Shown here one piece after another: positions 28,901-37,395 of a DNA stretch of 64,000 nucleotides. The DNA lies in contig NZ_CP027116.1 of assembly GCF_003431975.1 (NCBI RefSeq), positions 1,984,001-2,048,000 on the forward strand. The letters are read 5' to 3'. A program made the position numbers and the translations under genes. This DNA comes from Bacillus pumilus. Lineage in GTDB: Bacteria; Bacillota; Bacilli; Bacillales; Bacillaceae. The notes under the pieces are model-generated. The model was not told the origin of the DNA, ran no database searches, and worked only from the letters and a program-made list of their open reading frames with translations. The first letter of the stretch is position 1. Every line of letters begins with the position of its first letter.

Positions 28901-29547
28901 TTGTAGTCTTCAAACGCTGTCTCTTGCTCATCATGCCGGTCCACTTGATTCACGATGAAATAGAGATTTGGCACTTTCTCTTGAATGGAGCGAATGAAAC
29001 GAATGTTTTCTTCAGAATGAACATGGTTGTAGTGAACGACATAAAAAAGAGCATCTGCTTGATGAAGAATAGACGCAGCAGATAAAAAGTGGGCATGATC
29101 CGTTGAATCAATACCTGGTGTATCAATGAGTGCCACTTTTTCTTCAAGTCCTCTATAGTTACCACTAATTTCGACCATGTCAATCTGTTCTCCATCCTTA
29201 CAAAAACGCTTAACCGCTTCTTTATCATAAGAACCACTCATTTTCGCAAAACGACCATCAGAGGTGTGAAGCTGCACTTCACTTTCCCCTTTCCTCACGA
29301 CGACCAAGTTTGCACTTGTTGGGATTGGGCTCGTTGGCAAAATGTGATCATGAAGCAGATGATTCACAAGTGATGACTTTCCAGCAGAATAGTGGCCGGT
29401 AAATGCGATATATACTTCTTCTTCTGCTTCCTTTTTAATAATCGATGCCAGTTTGGCTGCCCGCTCATGATCATTCCTTTTGAGAAAGCTTTGATATAAA
29501 GCCCCTGTAGTTTGAACGAGCGAATCTCGAATAGACAAGTCTTTCAT
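25948..29547 (-). CDS. dynA: Tandem bacterial dynamin DynA (YpbR)
   Basis: A 1199-residue protein of two fused dynamin units. The first GTPase has G1 GHYSAGKSSL (51-60), G3 IDTPGIDS and G4 NQVDR; the second has G1 GAFSSGKSSF (about 630), G3 DTPGASSM and NAAD. Helical stalk and paddle regions lie between. DynA fuses and protects membranes, including against pores and phage lysis. Length matches the full B. subtilis protein. Confidence 0.95.
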   Translation of the reverse strand: MKDLSIRDSLVQTTGALYQSFLKRNDHERAAKLASIIKKEAEEEVYIAFTGHYSAGKSSLVNHLLHDHILPTSPIPTSANLVVVRKGESEVQLHTSDGRFAKMSGSYDKEAVKRFCKDGEQIDMVEISGNYRGLEEKVALIDTPGIDSTDHAHFLSAASILHQADALFYVVHYNHVHSEENIRFIRSIQEKVPNLYFIVNQVDRHDEQETAFEDYKNQVVDMLRKEGIEKEHLYFTSVTDEAHPRNEMIRLIEKLQELQTLPKASLRAYTEQKIEHVLKEHIDSLKEELQGEEIHSQLQEKRKEVKEFEAKINFIENGAKQVEDEVSSEVENILKNANLTPFKMRELASDYIESKAPGFKVGLLFAKNKTEQEKEKRANDFLADVKKRMKAEVDWHIAELFKNEVKKHQLGEELLNQVMAFETPVQESLLENVIHHGATFSNEYVLQYAKDAGEALKRQAKQQAIPLIEQMIDTLKTKLLKEKSEQQEKWAHAAKELQTLEQYIEKNEQMKRDIQHVWDIWQNGTDEQIEEDWFYAKKRQMQHDQLTQDHASIDAEENGLEKSHKQTDQDQMRQSQHVTTAQSIDQFEQLSQILLPLNALHSQRKSFEKRTKRLQAKEFTLALFGAFSSGKSSFANALVGRKVLPSSPTPTTATINKLTRPTEGHPHESVKVVFKTEQDIVEELNQILGFSITEEKGETFTSKLERTLKKRQLDQDHRIIVEHFLKAHARFLDHIRQQTPLHVTLPELRPYVAEEAISCVVKEVTVYLSTPLTDKGLTIVDTPGASSMNKRHTEIAFQYMKDADALLYLTYYQHSFSKADRSFLRKLGLVKDSFSMDKMFFIINAADLAKDQTELDTVFDYVKNELTKEGIRNPNLHHVSSKEEIEGKGQTAYNQYAKLRKQLDYFIEEELTKDAIELLYFEASSLCRTVDKLYATLHQSEDEKQAEKAKVATSYEAIVNQMSQIKRSKLVTESVKKDLHEQLYHIVQRLSLFANDLLKTAFYPGISQGDFRQQLKKALEQALKDYEFEFVQELKALDIRMESFIQRYFQEEWEKGLQTACAEDPYFSLRLSPPEEKNAELKQIEVEAELTPFEPLLKKQKSAKVFFEQNGKAAFIEAIRDILHQLTTKWADKEKEELLSRYDMMVKTFTEGYEREALEQLSEQKQTYIKSLTTDAKEQAVIKQVYGQTNEWKKQLKTI

Positions 29548-29640
29548 GACGATAAACCCCTTTGTTTTTAGAAAAGTCAGTTATGTATGTGATACCATTT
29601 TACACAAAATGAAGAGATTTTTCTTCTGATCTTAGGAAAT

Positions 29641-29699
29641 AAAAAAAATCTGCTGCCCGATCAGTCGTAATTGACTGAGATCAGGAAGCAGATTTTTTG
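29641..29699 (-). terminator. Long hairpin terminator
   Basis: AAATCTGCT...GATC...CAGTC pairs with GACTGATCGGGCAGCAGATTT on the minus strand and runs into eight Ts. The stop codon of the 30-codon gene lies inside the stem. Confidence 0.8.
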
Positions 29700-29773
29700 G
29701 AGACACCTTTTAATACGAAGCCAATTAATAGGCTGTATACACAGACCGTACCGAGTAAAAAAATCATTGTCAT
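29681..29773 (-). CDS. 30-residue single-pass membrane peptide
   Basis: ATG at 29773 follows GGTGATCAC and opens 30 codons with one hydrophobic helix (MIFLLGTVCVYSLLIGFVL) and a basic tail. The gene sits alone between dynA and ypbQ with a terminator overlapping its end. No function recognised. Confidence 0.55.
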   Translation of the reverse strand: MTMIFLLGTVCVYSLLIGFVLKGVSKKSAS

Positions 29774-29852
29774 GTGATCACCGTCCATCCTTCATGATTG
29801 AGAATGCTTATCATTAATGAAAGTGTAGCACAATTGATAATGATTTTCAATA

Positions 29853-30362
29853 TTAATTTAGCAAATACTCATTTAAAGCTTTCTCCTCTGTTTGAATTCT
29901 TACAGTCATCATCCATGCATTTAAACACGTAAACAAAATGGCTGTCACATACGCCTCAAACAATAGCGGGATCAGCAAAAGCTCAATCGCTACGACTACA
30001 TAGTTAGGATGTTTCAACCAGCGATACGGCCCTTTTTTGACAATTCTCGCGTTCGGTACGACTAAAATCTTTGTATTCCAGTATGTCCCAAGAGAGCATA
30101 ACGCCCAGTATCGAATGATTTGTGTAGCAATGAGGAAAACGAGTAGCACAAGAAAATAGCCCGATGGCTCCTTATGCAACAGCCGTATCTCAACGATGAG
30201 TGAGAGAAAAAAAGCTGAATGCATAGCGACCATAAAAGGATAATGGCTTGCACCAAATTCAATGGCACCTATCGCTTTTACCTTCTTTTCATTTCTTTTG
30301 GCCACAAGCATTTCAATGAGCCGCTGACAAATGAAGAAACCAATAACCAGCCAAATGATCAT
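29853..30362 (-). CDS. ypbQ: YpbQ/BpsB, isoprenylcysteine-carboxyl-methyltransferase-like membrane enzyme
   Basis: A 169-residue ICMT-family membrane protein with four hydrophobic segments and the SAM-binding signature GPYRWLKHPNYVVV. In B. subtilis the product (BpsB) methylates the alkylpyrones made by BpsA. The ATG at 30362 overlaps the bpsA stop (ATGA) with GGGAGGAG upstream, so the pair is translationally coupled. Confidence 0.85.
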   Translation of the reverse strand: MIIWLVIGFFICQRLIEMLVAKRNEKKVKAIGAIEFGASHYPFMVAMHSAFFLSLIVEIRLLHKEPSGYFLVLLVFLIATQIIRYWALCSLGTYWNTKILVVPNARIVKKGPYRWLKHPNYVVVAIELLLIPLLFEAYVTAILFTCLNAWMMTVRIQTEEKALNEYLLN

Positions 30363-31459
30363 GACAAGAGCTCCTCCCATTGCATGAGTAGCAGCTCTGA
30401 GGAAAAGCCCGGACCAAGCGCCCCGCAAAGGCCCATATCCCCCGTTTCAACCGTTTGATGTTCAAGAAAATGCTTGATGACATACAAAACTGTGGCAGAG
30501 GACATATTTCCGTGTTGTTTGAGTACTTCTTTTGAAGAAAATAGCTGATCCTCTTGTAAGGATAAACTTTCAACATAGGCATCAATTACTTTTTTCCCTC
30601 CAGGATGGGCAAGAAAAACGGATAAGTCTTCAGTTGAACATCCTAGCTCCTTTAAAAATTGATCCACCTGCTCTTTTAACCAGCCAGAAATGATAGACGG
30701 AATGTCACGGGAGAAAATAACCCGAAAGCCGTCACTTGTAAAATCCCAGCCCATTACATCCTCCGAATCTTTCATCGTGACGGATTGGGTGCTTAGTACT
30801 TTAGGGACTGTTTTGAAACGGGCATATTCAAGCGCTGCTTTTTCTCCAGTTAACAGAACCGCAGCCGTCCCGTCTCCAAATAAGGAGGTGCCGATTAAAT
30901 TGCTTTTTGATTGGTCCTGCGGCTGAAAGGTTAAACTGCACAGTTCACAGGCAACGACGACTACCTTTGCGTCTGGAAATGCCCTTATGTATTCATAAGC
31001 CCGAGACAACCCTGCCGCTCCGCCTCCGCACCCAAGCCCCCAGATCGGCACTCGCTTCGTATAAGGAGAAAATGGAAGGACGTTCATCAGTTTTGCATCA
31101 AGGCTTGGTGTTGAAAGTCCGGTACTTGAAATAAAAAACAGTGCATCAATCTCTTCAACAGGCATCGGCTTTTTTAAAAATGCCTCCTCATGAAGACAAT
31201 GTATAATCGCTTCTTTTGCATGAGCCAGTGCCTTTTCCAAATAAATATTGTTTTTCTCTTCAAAAGAGTGGTGTGATTGATACCATTCAATAGGCTGCAC
31301 AAACTGCCTGCTTTCAATTTCTCCATTTTGAAAAGCTCTCAGCAGCCGGTCAATATCTTTAAACGATCGTTTAAATTGAGATCTAGCAAAATCAGCAGCT
31401 GTTTTCTGATTCACATCATTCTTAGGGAGACTCGTTCCAACTGAAAGAATGTACGCCAT
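30359..31459 (-). CDS. bpsA: BpsA (BcsA), type III polyketide synthase
   Basis: A chalcone/stilbene-synthase-like enzyme of 366 residues making aliphatic alkylpyrones. The catalytic cysteine lies in GLGCGGGAAGLSRA, the histidine in FLAHPGGKKVIDAY and the asparagine in KQHGNMSSATVLY. The ATG at 31459 follows GAGGTG; the GTG three codons earlier overlaps that RBS. Operon with ypbQ. Confidence 0.92.
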   Translation of the reverse strand: MAYILSVGTSLPKNDVNQKTAADFARSQFKRSFKDIDRLLRAFQNGEIESRQFVQPIEWYQSHHSFEEKNNIYLEKALAHAKEAIIHCLHEEAFLKKPMPVEEIDALFFISSTGLSTPSLDAKLMNVLPFSPYTKRVPIWGLGCGGGAAGLSRAYEYIRAFPDAKVVVVACELCSLTFQPQDQSKSNLIGTSLFGDGTAAVLLTGEKAALEYARFKTVPKVLSTQSVTMKDSEDVMGWDFTSDGFRVIFSRDIPSIISGWLKEQVDQFLKELGCSTEDLSVFLAHPGGKKVIDAYVESLSLQEDQLFSSKEVLKQHGNMSSATVLYVIKHFLEHQTVETGDMGLCGALGPGFSSELLLMQWEELLS

Positions 31460-31564
31460 CGGCTTCACCTCTTTTTTTGGTTAATATCCCCTATCGAAAA
31501 AAGGATATACATGCCAAACCGTCACAATTCAGTCAAAACATTTTCCTCCGTCTAACTTTTTGTC

Positions 31565-31593
31565 TTGACGACAATTGATAAATATTGGATAAT
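31565..31593 (+). promoter_or_regulatory. Sigma-A promoter of a candidate small RNA
   Basis: TTGACG and GATAAT are separated by exactly 17 bases on the plus strand. No ORF with an RBS follows; a terminator lies 35 bases after the expected start. Confidence 0.65.
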
Positions 31594-31599
31594 ATAGGT

Positions 31600-31663
31600 G
31601 AAAACATGATGTAGTTTTCCTCCTTCACAGGTTCGTTCCAAGCCAAGCGAACCTGCTTTTTTT
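31600..31663 (+). ncRNA. Candidate small RNA of about 65 nt
   Basis: Transcription from the promoter just upstream would give an RNA of about 65 nt ending at a terminator whose arms CAGGTTCG and CGAACCTG precede seven Ts. The single-stranded middle contains TTTTCCTCCTT, complementary to Shine-Dalgarno sequences, as in Gram-positive sRNAs such as FsrA. It lies between the divergent bpsA and converging grpB-like genes. I cannot match it to a named family. Confidence 0.55.
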
Positions 31664-31708
31664 ATGCATACTATGCAAGAATTATGTTGAATTAATGAAA
31701 AAATAAAA

Positions 31709-31730
31709 GGACTCCGTTAATTGGGAGTCC
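31709..31730 (-). terminator. Terminator of the GrpB-family gene
   Basis: GGACTCCC and GGAGTCC pair on the minus strand, followed by TTTTATTTT. Confidence 0.75.
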
Positions 31731-31777
31731 CACTATGAATGACCTCTCTTCCGTACACCTAAAGCGCAAAGCTTCAC

Positions 31778-32284
31778 CTAAATCTTTTCAAGGATTGACT
31801 TAATAAAATCAGTTTTTTCATCTGCGTATTTGTGTTTGTCATTTCCATGTAATCTTGATAATTTAAGTTTAAGCTGTTGGTATTCACTTCTAGCTTGCTC
31901 GTTATTGCTCAAGTAATCTCTGAAATTTAACTGTTCAAGTAAATACTTATTGTCTCTTTGGTACATATGGATTTGATGTGTTCTTGGTTCTCCTTTATTA
32001 AAGTAGTGTCTTTCAGGTAATACATTTGTTCCTTTATATGAGTAACCGAGTCTTTCCAAAGCTACTACACATTTTTCTCCATCAAAAAAATGATCTATTT
32101 CAATTGCAATATCAATAATTGGCTTAGCACTTAATCCTTTTACTGCTGTACTTCCAATATGGTGTACATTGATTATGTATTGACCAATATCACCTATTAT
32201 CTTGCGCTTTTCTCTTTCAAATTCTTTTGTCCACTCAATAGACCAAGGGACTAAAAAGACTTCCCCTCTTGGTAATCCAAGCAT
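31778..32284 (-). CDS. GrpB family protein (UPF0157 nucleotidyltransferase-like)
   Basis: A 168-residue protein with HHIGSTAVKGLSAKPIIDIA, the signature of the GrpB/UPF0157 group, whose fold is nucleotidyltransferase-like. The ATG at 32284 follows AAAGGTGGG; the 35 codons upstream are in frame but lack an RBS. Partner and substrate unknown. AT-rich composition compared with neighbours may mean recent acquisition. Confidence 0.78.
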   Translation of the reverse strand: MLGLPRGEVFLVPWSIEWTKEFEREKRKIIGDIGQYIINVHHIGSTAVKGLSAKPIIDIAIEIDHFFDGEKCVVALERLGYSYKGTNVLPERHYFNKGEPRTHQIHMYQRDNKYLLEQLNFRDYLSNNEQARSEYQQLKLKLSRLHGNDKHKYADEKTDFIKSILEKI

Positions 32285-32960
32285 TTGCTTATCCCACCTT
32301 TTTAATTTCAACGTCCATTTGGAAAATTTTAATAAACCAAGTTTATCATAGGTCTCATTTGTAGAGAGCAGACAGATTTCAATAATCATCCTATTCGTTT
32401 AGATCTATTTCTTGGTTGATGTCATTCAATACGATTCTTAACAATTCACTCTCATCTTATTTTATATCTAAAGAAATGACTTTTCACGTTCACCTTTTAC
32501 ATAGTAGCCAATCTCTGATTCAGTTGTACTGACTTTGATTTCTTTTGTTTCTTCTTTATTTTGTAGGGGTAAGAGCTTTTCTCTATGTATTTCGCGATTG
32601 ATAGCCTCTATCTCCAATATCCCACATGAGCATCCTTTTTTTCAATGAAATCGTCATTTTACAACACACGGAATCTCCCTTCACTTCGCATTAATGGTTA
32701 AAACTGTTGCTATCTTAGCGTATAAATATCAACGTTTCGATCATTATTCAGAATGATTTCATTTAAACATGAATGGATCACCTTTTATTCTGATCAACAC
32801 AAAGAAATAACCATAAAATGCTAATTTATTTGATTATTATATATGAAAAGGTGTTTTTTTCCTGTATACTTAATCAATATGAACACCATGAAAAACAGTG
32901 AAAAAAGACAGAATCTACTACATGATTCGGCACAAAATTTAATTGACTGGAGTGATTGTA
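32285..32960. other. Gene-poor gap with a possible coding remnant
   Basis: No convincing gene fills this stretch of about 680 bases. On the minus strand 32,468-32,617 is open for 49 codons with a coding-like composition (it reads ...EIKVSTTESEIGYYVKGE...), beginning at TTG without a good RBS and preceded by CSCG. It may be the tail of a decayed gene. The rest is AT-rich and holds the deacetylase leader. Confidence 0.35.
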
Positions 32961-33815
32961 ATGAAAAAGGTGTCCCAAAAACAGACACCCTACAACACGG
33001 TACTTCTCTCGAAGATAATTGGTTTAGTGCTTCTTACACTGTTTCTCTTTTTTATCTGGGATATGTCTAAACCCCATTTGCAGGCGACAAATGGGCAAGC
33101 AAAAATTGTTGCTAGCAGTGACTTCCGAGACACAAGCATCAGTCTGAAAGCAAAAGATCATTCTACAAGAACATTGGATACACATTTTAAGACCAATCCA
33201 AACCAACAGACAACGAATAAAACGGTCTTTTTAACATTTGATGATGGCCCTTCTGCTACATCAAATCAGCTGTTAAATGTATTAAAAGCACATCACGTGA
33301 AGGCGACATTCTTCATGCTTGGACCGCAAATCCAAGCTCACCAAGCAGCTGTGAAAAGACTTTATCAAGAAGGACATCAATTAGGGCTTCATGGCATGAC
33401 GCATGATATAAACCGCTTTTATCAGAACAGTGAGTCTCCCGCAAATGAAATGAGAGAAGCTCAGCGCATTCTTGCTTCTGTTACAGGCGTTTACACCCGT
33501 CTTGTGAGAACACCCTATGGCAGTGTTCCAAATTTAACATATCATCAAAAAGTACGTTTAATCCAAAATGGCTTTATTTACTGGGATTGGACGATTGATA
33601 GCCTTGACTGGAGATATAAAAACTCACAATATGTTCCAGAGGTATTGAATCAACTGCAAATGTTTGAGATAAATAAACCATGGGAACCAAAAGTGATTTT
33701 AATGCATGATCAACCCTCTACCACGAACGATTTAGATAGCCTGATTACACAACTAAAAGCAAGGGGCTATACATTTGCAGTCATTAACGAAACAATGCAG
33801 CCGGTACAACATTAA
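32961..33815 (+). CDS. Membrane-anchored polysaccharide deacetylase (NodB domain)
   Basis: A 284-residue protein with one N-terminal transmembrane segment (KIIGLVLLTLFLFFIWDM) and a NodB homology domain: motif 1 TFDDGPS, motif 2 HGMTHD, motif 3 RTPYGSVPN, motif 4 DWTIDSLDW and motif 5 VILMHD. It probably deacetylates peptidoglycan or another cell-wall glycan outside the membrane. The ATG at 32961 has GGAG eight bases upstream. The next chromosomal gene is the broken pbuX. Confidence 0.85.
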   Translation: MKKVSQKQTPYNTVLLSKIIGLVLLTLFLFFIWDMSKPHLQATNGQAKIVASSDFRDTSISLKAKDHSTRTLDTHFKTNPNQQTTNKTVFLTFDDGPSATSNQLLNVLKAHHVKATFFMLGPQIQAHQAAVKRLYQEGHQLGLHGMTHDINRFYQNSESPANEMREAQRILASVTGVYTRLVRTPYGSVPNLTYHQKVRLIQNGFIYWDWTIDSLDWRYKNSQYVPEVLNQLQMFEINKPWEPKVILMHDQPSTTNDLDSLITQLKARGYTFAVINETMQPVQH

Positions 33816-33959
33816 TAGCACTAATCACAACAAGCCCATATCCAAAAGATGCGGGCTTTCAGCGTGTAGACAAATCCTCACACGCTCCTTCCTAGAACTT
33901 CAAAGGTTTTCTATCAAGCTGATTTGTCAACAATCTGAACACCTCTCCAAGAGAGATGT

Positions 33960-34900
33960 TTACATAACAGATTGCTTAGGCTCTTCCATCAGGTCCTGCC
34001 TGGTTTCTTTTTTAAAAGGGATCATGTGATAAATAATATGAAGCAAAATAGCAGTAAAACTGCCTGCCACGATGCCATTACTTGTTAATAATTTGATTGA
34101 TTCTGGCAGATGCTCAAACATTTGCGGCACGACGGTGACACCTAAGCCGATCCCTACTGAACATGCAACAATGAGTAGGTTTTCCTGTTTGGCAAAATCC
34201 ACACGCGAGAGCATTTTAATACCGTAGGCAATAACCATCCCAAACATGGCAACCATTGCGCCGCCAAGAACGGACTTTGGAATAATCGTCGTAAATGCAG
34301 CAATTTTAGGAAAAAGTCCAAATAACATGAGCAAGGCGCCTGTCACAACAATGACCTGGTTTTTCTTGACTCCTGTCAACTGGATCAACCCAACGTTTTG
34401 CGAGTAGGCTGTGTAAGGAAAGGCATTGAAGATACCACCTAATAACACAGCAATTCCCTCTGCACGATAGCCTTTCGCTAAATCCTTCTCTTTTAATGAC
34501 CGGTTTGTTAAATCACCTAATGCGAAATAAACACCTGTTGATTCGACTAATGACACAACCGCAACTAACGTCATCGTCACGATGGGTGCAAATTCAAAGG
34601 TAGGCATACCAAAATAAAATGGTTCAATCATGCGGAAAACTTGAGCATTCGCCACTTCAGCTGTTTCCACTTTCCCCATTATGGCAGCGACTGCTGTCCC
34701 AAGAAGAATACCGATTAAAATGGCGATCGCCTTCATAAATCCTGTCGTGAATCGATAGAGCAGCACAATGATAAACAGCACAAGGAAAGCGAGACCAAGA
34801 TTTTCAAAAGAACCATAATCAGCACTTCCTTCTCCTCCTGCCATATTGTTCATCGCTACTGGAATAAGGGTTATGCCAATAATGGTGACGACAGATATAG
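33960..34900 (-). pseudogene. pbuX: pbuX 3' part, xanthine permease split by the prophage
   Basis: The reading frame matches the C-terminal two thirds of xanthine permease PbuX (NCS2 family), with VVTIIGITLIPVAMNN, STGVYFALGDLTNR, FNAFPYTAYSQNVGL and a hydrophobic C-terminal half. The N-terminal about 120 residues are missing: upstream of the codons for SVVTII the sequence is phage DNA, with no RBS. In the uninterrupted gene those codons follow a VVTG motif. The remaining 5' part and xpt should lie at the far end of the prophage. Confidence 0.9.
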
Positions 34901-34902
34901 TT
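34890..34902. other. Prophage attachment junction in pbuX
   Basis: Homology to PbuX stops here and the integrase gene ends 25 bases away at 34,925. On the minus strand the junction reads ACTATATCTGTCGTC. The crossover core must lie within the last shared bases. Only one end is in the window, so the exact core cannot be defined. Confidence 0.75.
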
Positions 34903-34924
34903 TGGGTACAACAAAGAACACACC

Positions 34925-36412
34925 TTAATTATAATAGACTTTTACACTCAACTCAGGCTGCTTCCCATCTTCATCTTTAACTTTATATGAGATATGGCTA
35001 ATAAGCTTTTTGAGTACTATATTGATTTCTGTATCTGACATCCCTTCATCTGATTCTAATAATGCCTGAACGTCTTCTTCTTGCCATAGGGAGGTTCTTT
35101 TTTCTAATGCTTTCGCTTTTTGATATTCAATTGATGAGTATAATTCTCCGAGTTCTTTTTCGGATTTCATTAAATTCCCTTGAGCTTTTTCTAGCTTTTC
35201 TTTGTATTCATTTTTGTCTAAATCACCGTCTAAATAGAGTTCTTTTAATCGTTCGATTCTTCCCCTCAATTTTTTAATTGCTTTTTCTTTTAGCTCGATT
35301 AGATGAACTGAAATAGTAGTTGTTTCGGCAGATTCTCTATTTTCGTTCCTTTTAAATATTTCAGAACTGTACTGTTTCATTTCTTGTAGGATAGCACTGT
35401 ATAGAATGTCTTCATTAATTCCTTTTGTGGTTTCACACATTGGTTCACGTGCAGATGATTTTCTAAGACATTTCCTAACGTGTTTTTGTCTCCCTTTTGG
35501 TTGATGTACGTTTTGAACTTTCAAACAATAAGGGCATCTAACTATTCCTGAAAGTTTGTGCGAATTCATGTTCAAACGCCTTCCAACATCTGGGTATGTC
35601 CTTAGTTTAGTTATTCGTTCTACAATTTGAGTGTGTTCTTCCTCTGTTTTTGTTGGTTGATGAACGCCTTTATTCTTTTCATCATTCCCATACCATACAT
35701 AGCCTCTATGAAAATCATTTAACAAAAGATAGGTTACAACTTCGCCATACCACATCTTACCTCTGCTTGAAGGAGGTGGAATCTCCAATTGATTTAGCCT
35801 GTCTGCAATTGCAGCTGAAGACATTTCCTCCTTTAGGAACCAATCAATCATCATACGATAAATTTTTATTTTTTCCTCATTAACCTTTGCAGTCTTGTCA
35901 TTCTTGTCCCATTTAAACCCGAATGGAACAGATCCAGAATGAGGTCTCCCCTCTTTAACAGCACCTTTTCGACCATTTAACAGCCTTCTCTTAATAGCTC
36001 TATATTCATTTCTAGCAATAACCAATTCAAACTCTGAGAGCATTTCATCACTCTCATTAGACATGTTGTATATTTTTTGTGGGGTTATTAGTAGGGTGTT
36101 GCTTTCTTTAAAGGCTTCCATGATACGTCCTGAGTCGATCTGTGAACCCCTAGAAAGTCTATCATTCGCTATTACACATACAACGTCGAATTCACCTGAT
36201 CTGATTCTAGGCAATAATCTAGAAAAAATAGGTCTATTATCAATAGAATCGGAAGAAACAACTTCTTCGAACCACTCTACATCTGTAAAACTGTACCTAG
36301 TTAAGAGTGCTTTTAGCTGTTCTCTATGTTTCAGTAAAGTGTCCTCTGTGTCTGGGTCTTCTCTTGATTTTCTTGAATAGACTGCTACTTTTGAATTTTT
36401 ATCAATATTCAT
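34925..36412 (-). CDS. Large serine recombinase (phage integrase)
   Basis: A 495-residue large serine integrase. The resolvase domain has the YSRKS signature with catalytic Ser16 and the later IANDRLSRGSQIDSGRI; then come a recombinase domain (KEGRPHSGSVPFGFKWD), a zinc ribbon with CPYC...CLRKS...C, and a long coiled coil. This architecture is shared with SPbeta SprA, which needs a directionality factor for excision. The ATG at 36412 follows GTGGTGAT. It lies directly beside the pbuX junction. Confidence 0.93.
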   Translation of the reverse strand: MNIDKNSKVAVYSRKSREDPDTEDTLLKHREQLKALLTRYSFTDVEWFEEVVSSDSIDNRPIFSRLLPRIRSGEFDVVCVIANDRLSRGSQIDSGRIMEAFKESNTLLITPQKIYNMSNESDEMLSEFELVIARNEYRAIKRRLLNGRKGAVKEGRPHSGSVPFGFKWDKNDKTAKVNEEKIKIYRMMIDWFLKEEMSSAAIADRLNQLEIPPPSSRGKMWYGEVVTYLLLNDFHRGYVWYGNDEKNKGVHQPTKTEEEHTQIVERITKLRTYPDVGRRLNMNSHKLSGIVRCPYCLKVQNVHQPKGRQKHVRKCLRKSSAREPMCETTKGINEDILYSAILQEMKQYSSEIFKRNENRESAETTTISVHLIELKEKAIKKLRGRIERLKELYLDGDLDKNEYKEKLEKAQGNLMKSEKELGELYSSIEYQKAKALEKRTSLWQEEDVQALLESDEGMSDTEINIVLKKLISHISYKVKDEDGKQPELSVKVYYN

Positions 36413-36445
36413 TTTAATCACCACACATTTTTATTCATTATAAAT

Positions 36446-36454
36446 ATTATAGCA
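36446..36454 (-). promoter_or_regulatory. Extended -10 promoter of the integrase
   Basis: TGCTATAAT (TGn plus consensus -10) lies about 35 bases upstream of the integrase ATG on the minus strand. No good -35 is seen, as usual for extended -10 promoters. Confidence 0.6.
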
Positions 36455-36469
36455 AATAAAGACAGAGAC

Positions 36470-37021
36470 TTATCCCTGCCTATGTTTTGCATCACCTCCC
36501 TGAATTAATTCTTCGCACATCTTATTTATGTAATATGTATAATTGACTTTCTTCTTCATCCACCTTACTTCTGTTCCAATTTCTTCGCAGATGCCAATAG
36601 GTATGCTGGATTTATTAACCTTGCTTATGTATGTATGTGCTAATTGCTTTTCTGCAATATTTTTATATGTAAGAAAGTCTTTAATATGTATAAAGAATAC
36701 TCTGTTCTCAGGCTCTCTAAAATTAAACAGAAAACCAGGTAAGACTCCTTCATATTTAGAAGCTGCTTCTAAATGTTTAATCTGTTGCGCTTTAATCATA
36801 CTTTCCGAAAACGATATAGACTTGCTTTTAGTTGATTTTAATTCTAAAGGGAATAAAACTCCTTTAGCGTAAAGGAAACAATCATAATTGTTTTTTGATA
36901 CTCCAAAGTTACGTTTTATGGCCATTGGATTTACATCTTTAATTCGGTAAAAGAATAAACCTTGATCCTTTGCTGATTGTTGTATATTTGCTTCAAAAAC
37001 TTTTCCTAGGTTTGTGCTCAA
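36470..37021 (-). CDS. recU: RecU-type Holliday junction resolvase
   Basis: A 183-residue RecU-fold nuclease: LGKVFEANIQQSA near the start, the metal-binding DCFLYAKGVLFPLELKST, and KAQQIKHL. RecU resolves Holliday junctions in Firmicutes and many phages carry a copy. I choose the TTG at 37021 behind AAAGGATTGG, because the family starts close to this point; an in-frame codon at 37150 would add 43 unrelated residues. Confidence 0.85.
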   Translation of the reverse strand: MSTNLGKVFEANIQQSAKDQGLFFYRIKDVNPMAIKRNFGVSKNNYDCFLYAKGVLFPLELKSTKSKSISFSESMIKAQQIKHLEAASKYEGVLPGFLFNFREPENRVFFIHIKDFLTYKNIAEKQLAHTYISKVNKSSIPIGICEEIGTEVRWMKKKVNYTYYINKMCEELIQGGDAKHRQG

Positions 37022-37097
37022 TGAACCAATCCTTTCTTTGTGTTTAATAATTAAATGGGGTATTCTATGATTATCAATATCTAGGAGAGTGTTCCAA

Positions 37098-37367
37098 TTG
37101 ACTGAACTCATCAACCAGCACAACGAACTAACTGAATATCTAAAATCCAAGGGATTTACAGTTAAATTTCATGTAGACATGTCGAATAATCATTTATTTG
37201 AAAAACATTATGTTGTTTACAAGGAGTCAGAAACTATAAATACTGAACTCGTATTCAAAGCAAACGCTAAAACTAATGAAGTTGAATACTCATTCGTTGA
37301 TAACAACCAATACCCAGATTTAGTTGAAGAAGTGAATACTTTAATAAAAAACTTCAAAGCTTCTTGA
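37098..37367 (+). CDS. Small hypothetical phage protein
   Basis: An 89-residue protein divergent from recU. TTG at 37098 lies behind AGGAGAG; a GTG three codons upstream is possible. Charged, beta-rich and ending in a helix, with no recognised domain. One of very few plus-strand genes in this part of the prophage. Confidence 0.6.
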   Translation: MTELINQHNELTEYLKSKGFTVKFHVDMSNNHLFEKHYVVYKESETINTELVFKANAKTNEVEYSFVDNNQYPDLVEEVNTLIKNFKAS

Positions 37368-37370
37368 TGT

Positions 37371-37395
37371 TTACCCTTGTCATTAGACAGGGGTT
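37371..37395. terminator. Bidirectional terminator
   Basis: CCCTTGTC and GACAGGGG form a stem with a four-base loop between two converging genes; the flanks are T-rich on both strands. Confidence 0.65.

Noticed and set aside
32468-32617. 49-codon minus-strand ORF as a real gene
   Set aside because: It has coding-like composition but no RBS and an in-frame stop shortly upstream. Kept only as a possible remnant.
34001-34853. Functional short xanthine permease starting at the internal ATG at 34853
   Set aside because: The start has no RBS, and the missing N-terminal helices are needed for the NCS2 fold, so it is treated as a split gene.
37022-37150. N-terminal extension of recU
   Set aside because: The 43 extra residues overlap the divergent gene and its RBS region, and do not look like RecU. 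The TTG at 37021 has a good RBS.
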